From JBBSMX01 sp038232935 (GTDB lineage Bacteria; Bacteroidota; Rhodothermia; Rhodothermales; JANQRZ01), in NCBI GenBank assembly GCA_038232935.1, contig JBBSMX010000129.1:1-12082 (forward strand): 12,082 nt of DNA, given 5' to 3'. Under the pieces are notes generated by a model, which saw only the letters and a program-made list of their open reading frames with translations, was not told the origin of the DNA and searched no databases. Shown in pieces: positions 7,185 through 12,082 of this stretch. The stretch's first letter is position 1. Every line of letters starts with the position of its first letter. A program made the position numbers and the translations under genes.

Positions 7185-7468
7185 GGAAACGCGTAGGTTG
7201 TCGAGCGGCCCCCCTCTCTACCCTGCCAGACATCTCTCCCCCAATGGGGGCGAGAAAGTAAGAGGAACCGACTGCGCTCGTCGAATAACGCGGCGTTTCA
7301 GAGTACGTCCCCTCGCCCCTCTGGGGCGAGGGACAGGCCTGTCCTGAGTGAAGCCGAAGGGGTGAGCGGCCTACGAAATCAGCACGACAAACGGAGTGCC
7401 GCCCGTGGCTCTCTCTATCCTCCGGACTTCACGCCCGCCGCGATGATCAGCAACCCGTAACCGACCCC
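7185..7468. repeat. Intergenic gap with hairpin-rich, REP-like repeat candidate (core 7231-7360)
   Basis: This 284-bp gap holds no convincing gene. An imperfect hairpin has CCCCC-AAT-GGGGG at its tip (7238-7250), extended by CTC/GAG. A perfect 10-bp hairpin follows, CCCTCGCCCC (7310-7319), loop TCT, GGGGCGAGGG (7323-7332). Next are the palindrome GGACAGGCCTGTCC (7331-7344) and the tail CTGAGTGAAGCCGAAGGGG. Stacked GC hairpins with a 'CCTGTCCTGAG...GAAGG' tail resemble dispersed intergenic repeats that I recall from many environmental genomes. None is followed by a T-tract on the plus strand, so they are not obvious terminators. A promoter for the downstream fusion gene could lie in 7365-7468, but none is recognisable. 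Confidence 0.5.
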
Positions 7469-8869
7469 ATGCCCACTTTCACCCGTCGCCTGCCCGTCGA
7501 CGTGTCCGCCGAGCGGCTCTTCGCGTGGCACGATCACCGGGGTGCGTTCGAACGCCTCGTCCCGCCGTGGCAACCCGTCGAATTGGAGACGTTCGAGGGG
7601 ATCCGCAATGGGCAGCGTGCCATCCTCGGCCTGGGTCCGGGGCCGGTGAAGCTGCGGTGGGTGGCCGAGCACCACGCCTTCATCCCGGACCGGCAGTTTC
7701 AGGACGTGCAGGTGAAGGGGCCATTTGCGCGCTGGGAGCACACGCACCGTATGATCCCGAAGGGGCCGGACCAATCGGTGTTGGAGGACCACGTGGAGTA
7801 CCGGCTTCCCCTCGCCCCGCTCTCAGAGTGGCTCGGTAGCGGGACGGCGCAGACGCAGATCGACCGGATGTTCGCATACCGGCATCGCGTGACGAGGGAG
7901 GATCTCGCCCGGCACGCCCGCTACAACTTATCATCACAGATTATTGCAATAACGGGCTCCACAGGGCTGATCGGCGAGGCCCTCGTCGCCTTCCTCACGA
8001 CGGGCGGCCACCGGGTCGTCCGACTCGTTCGCTCCCGAAGCGAGGTCGCTCGCTACGCCGGGCGGGCCGACGAGCGCGCGGCGTACTGGAACGTCGAGCG
8101 CGGCGAGATCGACGCGGCGGCGCTGGAAGGCGTGGATTCCGTCATCCACCTCGCGGGAGAGAACGTCTTCGGGCTGCGATGGACGGTCGAGAAGAAGCGG
8201 CGGATCACCGAGAGCCGGACGCGCGGGACGCGGCTGCTGAGCGAGGCCCTCGCTCGGCTGGACCACCCGCCGACGACCCTCCTCTCCGCCTCAGCCAGCG
8301 GGATCTACGGCGACCGGGGGGACACGTGCCTCACCGAAGACGTGCCCTCCGGCGATGGCTTTCTCGCCGACGTGTGTCGGCAGTGGGAAGCGAGCACGGC
8401 CCCCGCCGCCGACGCCGGTATCCGCGTCGTCAACCTCCGCATCGGGCTCGTGCTGACGCCGAGCGGCGGACTCCTCGGCACGATGTTGCCCGCCTTTCAC
8501 CTCGGCCTCGGCGGTACGGTCGGTGATGGCGGAACCTACCTGCCGTGGATCGCGCTCGACGATGTGCTCTACGCCGTACTACACCTCCTCGCCACCAACC
8601 TCAACGGGCCGGTCAACCTCAGCGCGCCGGAGCCAGTCACGCAGCGCGTTTTTGCCCAGGCCCTCGGCGATATCCTGCGGCGGCCCACGGCCGTGCGCGT
8701 GCCCGAAGCCGTCGTCCGCGCCATCGCGGGCGAGGCGGCCGAAGAGATAGCGCTCAAGAGCGTCCGCATGGTCCCGGCGGCGCTCGCGAACTCCGGCTTT
8801 TCGTTCGCGTATCCTTCCCTCGATTCGGCCCTCCGCCACCTGCTCGGCAAGCCCCCCTCTTCCGCATGA
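7469..8869 (+). CDS. SRPBCC-TIGR01777 (extended SDR, SulA/YfcH-like) fusion protein
   Basis: The 466-residue protein joins two domains. Residues 1-150 form an SRPBCC (START-like) ligand-binding fold of the polyketide-cyclase/coenzyme Q-binding type, with PPWQPVELETFEGI and EDHVEYRLPLAPLSE typical of this group. Residues 158-466 form a TIGR01777-family NAD(P)-binding protein with TGSTGLIG (162-169), HLAGENV (227-233), SASASGIYGDRGD (273-285), and the DUF1731-like tail with RVPEAVVRAIAGE and PALANSGFSFAYPSLDSAL. The substrate is unknown for the family; this fusion is known in other bacteria and often lies near photolyase or flavoprotein genes. The linker (Tyr152-Thr162) is encoded by an AT-rich, rare-codon patch. 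The stop overlaps the next gene's start (ATGA, 8866-8869). It is probably in the same functional unit as the photolyase despite the 284-bp gap. Confidence 0.93.
   Translation: MPTFTRRLPVDVSAERLFAWHDHRGAFERLVPPWQPVELETFEGIRNGQRAILGLGPGPVKLRWVAEHHAFIPDRQFQDVQVKGPFARWEHTHRMIPKGPDQSVLEDHVEYRLPLAPLSEWLGSGTAQTQIDRMFAYRHRVTREDLARHARYNLSSQIIAITGSTGLIGEALVAFLTTGGHRVVRLVRSRSEVARYAGRADERAAYWNVERGEIDAAALEGVDSVIHLAGENVFGLRWTVEKKRRITESRTRGTRLLSEALARLDHPPTTLLSASASGIYGDRGDTCLTEDVPSGDGFLADVCRQWEASTAPAADAGIRVVNLRIGLVLTPSGGLLGTMLPAFHLGLGGTVGDGGTYLPWIALDDVLYAVLHLLATNLNGPVNLSAPEPVTQRVFAQALGDILRRPTAVRVPEAVVRAIAGEAAEEIALKSVRMVPAALANSGFSFAYPSLDSALRHLLGKPPSSA
7925..7952. other. AT-rich island with a perfect palindrome at the fusion linker
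   Basis: Within a gene that is otherwise strongly GC-rich, these 28 bp contain only 7 G/C. Successive codons are TTA, TCA, TCA, CAG, ATT, ATT, GCA and ATA, where neighbours use CTC, TCG, ATC and GCC. The island ends in TTATTGCAATAA (7941-7952), a perfect 12-bp palindrome. It sits exactly between the SRPBCC domain and the Rossmann glycine motif. Confidence 0.75.
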
Positions 8870-9513
8870 ACCGTCTTGCTCCCTTCGCTCTCCTGCTCGC
8901 GCTCGTCGCCACCGGCTGCGCCGGACTCGACCAGGCCGCCCAGCGCGACCTCGATCAGGCCGCCGTGGACCTCGATGCCCAGCTCGACGCGCCCGGCCTG
9001 CTGGCCGCCACGACGCTCCTCTACCACGAAGTGAACGGCCGCTATCCGACGACGCCGTTCGAACTCCTCGGCTCGACCGCTGCACGCGAGACGGGGCTGC
9101 AACGGCTCGGGCTGAGCGCCCTCGACCTCTCGCCGGAGGGCGACGGTCTCCGGCTCGGATACACCCTCCTCCCCACCTCTGCCGACCCGTCCGATCGCTT
9201 CGGCACTGTCACTGTCGCCGAGACAGACACGGCGGGGACGTACAACGTGGACCTGCTCTTGGAGCGGATCGCCGATCCCGACCTCGCCTCTCGCTCGCTG
9301 CCGCTCGCGCAGCGCGGGCAGTACAACGTGGTCCGGGCGCGCGGGTCGCTCTGCGCCGAAGTCGCGACGGTGCGTGAGCGCGTCCGGGCAGGCGAGGCTG
9401 CCGGGCAGCCGCCGCTCGAAGCTGGTAAGGCATACAGGGTTACCTTTACCCCTGTCAGCGGCGCGGCGTCGGAGGCCCTCCGCGAGGGCTACACCGTCAC
9501 GCTGCCTCGCTGA
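8866..9513 (+). CDS. Lipoprotein of unknown function with a pseudopilin-like segment
   Basis: The 215-residue precursor begins MNRLAPFALLLALVATGC, a clear lipoprotein signal with Cys18 as the acylated residue. I chose the ATG at 8866, which overlaps the previous stop as ATGA and places the signal at the very N-terminus; the longer open frame upstream is a shadow. After a helical, Asp/Ala/Gln-rich stretch (about 19-50) comes AATTLLYHEVNGRYPTTPFELL (around 48-69), reminiscent of the 'NGxYPTT' region of type II pseudopilins. The rest is beta-rich and ends VTFTPVSGAASEALREGYTVTLPR. No catalytic motif is visible. It probably faces the periplasm from the outer membrane. Tight coupling to the SRPBCC-TIGR01777 gene implies a shared role, but the function is unknown to me. 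Confidence 0.85.
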   Translation: MNRLAPFALLLALVATGCAGLDQAAQRDLDQAAVDLDAQLDAPGLLAATTLLYHEVNGRYPTTPFELLGSTAARETGLQRLGLSALDLSPEGDGLRLGYTLLPTSADPSDRFGTVTVAETDTAGTYNVDLLLERIADPDLASRSLPLAQRGQYNVVRARGSLCAEVATVRERVRAGEAAGQPPLEAGKAYRVTFTPVSGAASEALREGYTVTLPR

Positions 9514-9514
9514 A

Positions 9515-9528
9515 GCCGTCCGGACGGC
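9515..9528. repeat. Perfect 14-bp palindrome after the lipoprotein stop
   Basis: GCCGTCCGGACGGC begins one base after the TGA at 9511-9513. As RNA it could fold only with a strained tip, so it is either a small transcript-shaping hairpin or a protein-binding palindrome in the 73-bp gap before the flavoprotein gene. There is no T-tract, so termination is unlikely. Confidence 0.4.
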
Positions 9529-9586
9529 GGCCCTCGTCGCCCTGTCGTTCCCCTCGTCTTCGTCCTCCGCTCTCTGAGGCTGGCCT

Positions 9587-10846
9587 ATGCCTACCTATGA
9601 CGTCCTTATCGTCGGCGCGGGCTTGGCCGGGCTCTGCTGCGCGCACGAACTGCACCGCCACGACGTCTCGTTTAAGGTCGTCGAAGCCTCCGACGGCATC
9701 GGCGGGCGCGTCCGCACCGACGAGGTGGACGGGTTCCTGCTCGACCGGGGCTTCCAGGTCCTGCTGACGGCGTATCCCGAGGCGCAGCGCGTGCTCGATT
9801 ACGACGCGCTCGACCTCCGCTCGTTCTACGACGGCGCCCTCGTCCGCTTCGACGGTGCCTTCCACCGCATCGCCGACCCGCTGCGCGAGCCGCTCGCCGC
9901 GCCGCAAACGGCCTTCTCTCCCATCGGGACGCTCGCGGACAAGCTGCGCGTGCTGAAGCTCCGCCAGGCCGTCCGCTCCCCGTCGCTCGACGGACTCTGG
10001 GCACGGCCCGAGGTCACGACGCAGGCCGCCCTCGCCGAGCGCTACGGGTTTTCCGACGTGGTGATCGAGCGCTTCTTCAGGCCGTTTCTCGGCGGGATCC
10101 TGCTGGACTGCGACCTCGAAGCGTCGAGCCGGGCGTTCGAGTTTTACTTCCGGATGTTCACCGAGGGCGAGACGGCCGTGCCCGCGCACGGGATGCAGCA
10201 GATCCCCGAGCAGATCGCCGCGAGCCTGCCGGATCACACGATACAGACGAGCACGCGCGTGCAGCACGCCGCCCCCGGCCAGATCACGCTCGAGCACGGC
10301 GGCACGGTCGAGGCCCGCGCCGTCGTCGTCGCCACCGACGGGCCAGAGCTGGCCTACCTGCTGGACAACTTTGACCCGCCCGCTTCGCGCAGCGTCCTCT
10401 GCCTCTACTACGCTGCCACCGAGGCGCCCACCGCCGACCCGGTCCTCGTGCTCAACGGCGAGGGCGAAGGGCCGGTGAACAACCTCACGGTCATGAGCGC
10501 GGTCTCGCCGTACTACGCACCCGCCGGGCAGTCGCTCGTCTCCGTCTCCGTCGTCGGCAACCCGTCGCGGCCGGACGCGGAGGTCGAGGCCCGGGTGCGC
10601 ACCCACCTCCGCCGGTGGTACGGCGACGTGGTCGATACGTGGCGACATCTCAAAACGTACCGGATCGTGCACGCCCAGCCCGCCCAACCCCCGTCCGCCC
10701 TCACCCCGCCCGAGCGCCCGGCCCGCCTCGCCGACGGCCTCTACCTCGCGGGCGACCACCGCACGAACGCCTCCATCAACGGCGCGATGCGCTCCGGCTG
10801 CCGCGCCGCCGACGCCGTGCTCGACTATCTCGGCGTTCGACGGTGA
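9587..10846 (+). CDS. FAD-dependent oxidoreductase (amine oxidase/phytoene desaturase-like)
   Basis: The 419-residue flavoprotein has an N-terminal FAD-binding Rossmann motif, VGAGLAGLCCA (9-19). Next come the adenosine-binding acidic residue in VVEASDGIGGRVRTDE (31-46) and the GxxLDxGFQ-type segment FLLDRGFQVLLTAYPEAQ (50-67). The C-terminal GLYLAGDHRTNASINGAM (384-401) is the second FAD-contacting motif, as in monoamine oxidase, protoporphyrinogen oxidase and phytoene desaturase relatives. The ATG is preceded by a pyrimidine-rich, weakly purine-containing leader without a strong Shine-Dalgarno. The substrate is not deducible; carotenoid, polyamine or lipid oxidation are all possible. Related FAD oxidoreductases are known in CarH/LitR-controlled photolyase clusters. 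The stop shares a base with the next start (TGATG at 10844-10848), so the two proteins are probably made together. Confidence 0.93.
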   Translation: MPTYDVLIVGAGLAGLCCAHELHRHDVSFKVVEASDGIGGRVRTDEVDGFLLDRGFQVLLTAYPEAQRVLDYDALDLRSFYDGALVRFDGAFHRIADPLREPLAAPQTAFSPIGTLADKLRVLKLRQAVRSPSLDGLWARPEVTTQAALAERYGFSDVVIERFFRPFLGGILLDCDLEASSRAFEFYFRMFTEGETAVPAHGMQQIPEQIAASLPDHTIQTSTRVQHAAPGQITLEHGGTVEARAVVVATDGPELAYLLDNFDPPASRSVLCLYYAATEAPTADPVLVLNGEGEGPVNNLTVMSAVSPYYAPAGQSLVSVSVVGNPSRPDAEVEARVRTHLRRWYGDVVDTWRHLKTYRIVHAQPAQPPSALTPPERPARLADGLYLAGDHRTNASINGAMRSGCRAADAVLDYLGVRR

Positions 10847-11292
10847 TGACGGCCGGGCAGTGGATCGTCTTCGCGAACCTGTTCGCCACGCTCACCATGT
10901 TCGGGGTGATCTGGCTCGTACAGCTCGTCCACTACCCGCTCTTTGCGAGCGTAGGCACGGATGGGTTCGTCGCGTACGAAGCGGCGCACCAGACCCGCAT
11001 TACGTGGATCGTCTTCCCGGCGATGGTGCTGGAACTGGGGACGGCGGCGGCCCTCCTCTGGCTCCGCCCGGACGCGGTGCCGCCGTGGATGGTCTGGGTC
11101 GGCCTCAGCCTCGTCGGCGTTGTATGGATCTCGACGGCGTTCGTGCAAGTCCCGCTCCACACGGCCCTCTCGGGCGGGTTCGACGGCGACGCCCACGCCC
11201 GCCTCGTCGCGTCAAACTGGATACGAACGGCGGCCTGGACGATCCGCACCGGCCTCGTCCTGTGGATGACGGCGCTGCTGATCGGCGACTGA
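10846..11292 (+). CDS. Four-helix integral membrane protein, unknown function
   Basis: The 148-residue protein starts at the ATG that overlaps the flavoprotein stop; a longer in-frame reading from 10615 is inside that gene and is rejected. Hydrophobic segments at about 5-28, 52-73, 80-102 and 125-146 predict four membrane helices. Potential functional polar residues cluster near helix ends: His29 in VHYPLF, His48/Arg51 in AAHQTRI, His105 in QVPLH, His117/Arg119 in AHARL, and Arg127 and Arg134 in WIRTAAWTIR. The layout weakly recalls the DUF1772/anthrone-oxygenase-like families, but I cannot confirm that. The His pattern could suit heme, quinone or metal binding. Translational coupling to the FAD oxidoreductase suggests a membrane partner, for example an electron or substrate relay, which is inference. 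Confidence 0.88.
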   Translation: MTAGQWIVFANLFATLTMFGVIWLVQLVHYPLFASVGTDGFVAYEAAHQTRITWIVFPAMVLELGTAAALLWLRPDAVPPWMVWVGLSLVGVVWISTAFVQVPLHTALSGGFDGDAHARLVASNWIRTAAWTIRTGLVLWMTALLIGD

Positions 11293-11294
11293 CG

Positions 11295-11325
11295 GGTCCC
11301 TCAGCGAGGTAGCGCTTGTGGGACC
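11295..11325. terminator. Interrupted stem-loop between convergent genes
   Basis: GGTCCC (11295-11300) pairs with GGGACC (11320-11325), and AGCG (11303-11306) pairs with CGCT (11313-11316) around a 6-nt loop. It fills the 36-bp gap between the membrane-protein stop and the small gene's stop on the other strand. No T-tract follows on either strand. Its position makes a bidirectional transcript end the natural guess. Confidence 0.4.
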
Positions 11326-11328
11326 AGA

Positions 11329-11520
11329 TTACTCGTGCCACCGCTTCATCCGGCGCTTCGCCTCGTCGTGCGGGATGCCCTCGCCCGCGACGATCTGCTG
11401 ACGCCCCCGCTCGATCTTATGAAGCATGTAGACCCGCTCCATTACCTCCTCGAAAGTGATGTCGCTGGGCATCTCCTCCACGGCTCGGAGGACGCGGTCA
11501 CGAACAGTCGTTTCATTCAT
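11329..11520 (-). CDS. Small antitoxin-like protein (63 aa), no toxin partner visible
   Basis: The product begins MNETTVRDRVLRAVEEMP and ends in a basic tail PHDEAKRRMKRWHE. It is almost wholly helical and charged. The pattern 'helix, xxFEEVMERVYMLHKIERG, xxxGxxxxHDEAKRRMxRW' recalls small proteins often annotated as antitoxins or unknown partners of RelE/ParE-type toxins, where the C-terminal 'HxEAKxRxxxW' would wrap the toxin. That recollection is not a database result. An in-frame ATG at 11553 would add 11 residues (74 aa); I prefer 11520 because the family-like segment begins there, and neither start has a Shine-Dalgarno. Downstream on the same strand there is no room for a toxin gene: the convergent membrane gene begins 36 bp away. 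If it is an antitoxin it is orphan, or the upstream gene is its unusual partner. Confidence 0.65.
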   Translation of the reverse strand: MNETTVRDRVLRAVEEMPSDITFEEVMERVYMLHKIERGRQQIVAGEGIPHDEAKRRMKRWHE

Positions 11521-11619
11521 GGCAGCAAATTCGGGATAAATGCCAGATGGCACGGCTCGGCAGGCATAGCGTTTCCCTAGCGCTCCCGGAGCGGCGAAAT
11601 GCCACCCGATCTCAACATA

Positions 11620-12082
11620 CTAGGCAGCCTGCGGTCCTCCGAGTAGCAGATTGAACATCTCGTTCTCCTTCGCAGAGAGGTCCTTTGAACCTTTAAAGCG
11701 GTAGACCCTGCGAGTGACGCGATTGCCTTTACCACTCATGCCGACAGAGATGCTCTCTTCATCTGCATCAATCCCGGCCTTGCCTTCGCCTGATGCTTCG
11801 TAGAACTCTTCAATCTCCACTTCCTCCGCGGTCAGTATGCGCCCAGCGATTGAAACCTCCTGGGCAGCCTTTGCCTGCCGCTCAATCATCTGCATCCGGA
11901 ACTCCTGTTCACGAGCCTCGGCTGCCATCTTGCCTTCGTCTCCTGAGTCAACGTCAGTCGCGGGTTGAAGTAGAGAACGGGTTGGCAAGTCGCTGCGTCG
12001 TGCGTAGGGTGGAGTTGACCACTCCCCTCGCACCAGCAACCCCGCCAACCCGATGACCAGCAATGTACTCGACCAGGCCACC
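11620..12082 (-). CDS. Unrecognised protein with one N-terminal membrane helix, probably 5'-partial
   Basis: The frame ends at a TAG (read at 11620-11622) and remains open to the window edge. An in-frame GTG at 12079-12081 is the first possible start inside the window, but the gene may begin beyond it. The visible ~153 residues start with a single hydrophobic segment (WSSTLLVIGLAGLLV). A linker follows, then a charged region with coiled-coil character (GKMAAEAREQEFRMQMIERQ) and a Glu/Asp-rich stretch (VEIEEFYEASGEGKAG). The C-terminus is basic and then hydrophobic (RRVYRFKGSKDL...FNLLLGG). I do not recognise a family. GC content is near 50% (28 of 60 bases in 11641-11700), well below the rest of the window, and codon choice is looser, hinting at an acquired or weakly expressed gene. 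It is upstream of, and on the same strand as, the antitoxin-like gene, with about 100 bp between them. Confidence 0.65.
   Translation of the reverse strand, partial: VAWSSTLLVIGLAGLLVRGEWSTPPYARRSDLPTRSLLQPATDVDSGDEGKMAAEAREQEFRMQMIERQAKAAQEVSIAGRILTAEEVEIEEFYEASGEGKAGIDADEESISVGMSGKGNRVTRRVYRFKGSKDLSAKENEMFNLLLGGPQAA

Noticed and set aside
7231..7362. CRISPR array or terminator in the photolyase-fusion gap
   Set aside because: No regularly spaced direct repeats are present, and the hairpins lack a downstream T-tract.
9497..10759. Minus-strand open frame of about 420 codons opposite the flavoprotein gene
   Set aside because: It is an antisense shadow with biased Arg/Glu/Val/His content; the plus frame has two FAD motifs.

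Overview
The window is about 12 kb of GC-rich DNA (roughly two-thirds G+C across most of it) and carries 13 protein-coding genes that I consider real. No RNA genes, CRISPR arrays or insertion sequences are visible. Most starts have no Shine-Dalgarno sequence and instead follow a pyrimidine-rich stretch (for example before 979, 4941, 5736 and 7469), a habit of Bacteroidota. Together with the high GC, an ArsA-type ATPase carrying a C-terminal HSP20-like domain, a fasciclin lipoprotein and a photolyase neighbourhood, this suggests a Rhodothermia-like lineage such as marine Rubricoccaceae or Salinibacteraceae. That placement is inference.

Layout. 1-803 (minus) is the N-terminal part of a large MGH1/GH63-like glycoside hydrolase cut by the window edge. 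It diverges from an ArsA/GET3-family ATPase at 979-2157. A small hypothetical gene (2314-2544) converges on a staphylococcal-nuclease-like gene (2574-2936, minus), and both stop codons lie in the arms of one stem-loop. A MerR-type HTH plus B12-binding-domain regulator of the CarH/LitR type (3076-3981, minus) diverges from a fasciclin-domain lipoprotein (4217-4813) that ends in a clear intrinsic terminator (4857-4897).

From 4941 to 11292 six genes run on the plus strand: a short-chain dehydrogenase, a class I DNA photolyase, an SRPBCC plus TIGR01777 fusion protein, a lipoprotein, an FAD-dependent amine-oxidase/phytoene-desaturase-like protein, and a four-helix membrane protein. Two junctions in this run overlap (8866-8869 and base 10846), which suggests translational coupling. 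A 284-bp gap after the photolyase contains hairpins that look like a dispersed intergenic repeat.

The right end is different. A small antitoxin-like gene (11329-11520, minus) and an unrecognised protein with one membrane helix (11620 to the edge, minus) lie there. The DNA of the last gene is nearer 50% GC, so it may be accessory.

The most interesting reading is that 3076-11292 is a photoprotection or light/redox-response module. CarH/LitR regulators are known to control photolyase and flavin-oxidoreductase genes. Here, however, the regulator keeps the Wx9EH cap motif yet has Tyr where the cobalamin-ligating His should be. The first enzyme of the run is a short-chain dehydrogenase whose catalytic Tyr is Ile. 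Either a familiar system has been rewired away from B12 photochemistry, or these are lineage-specific substitutions. The sequence alone cannot decide.
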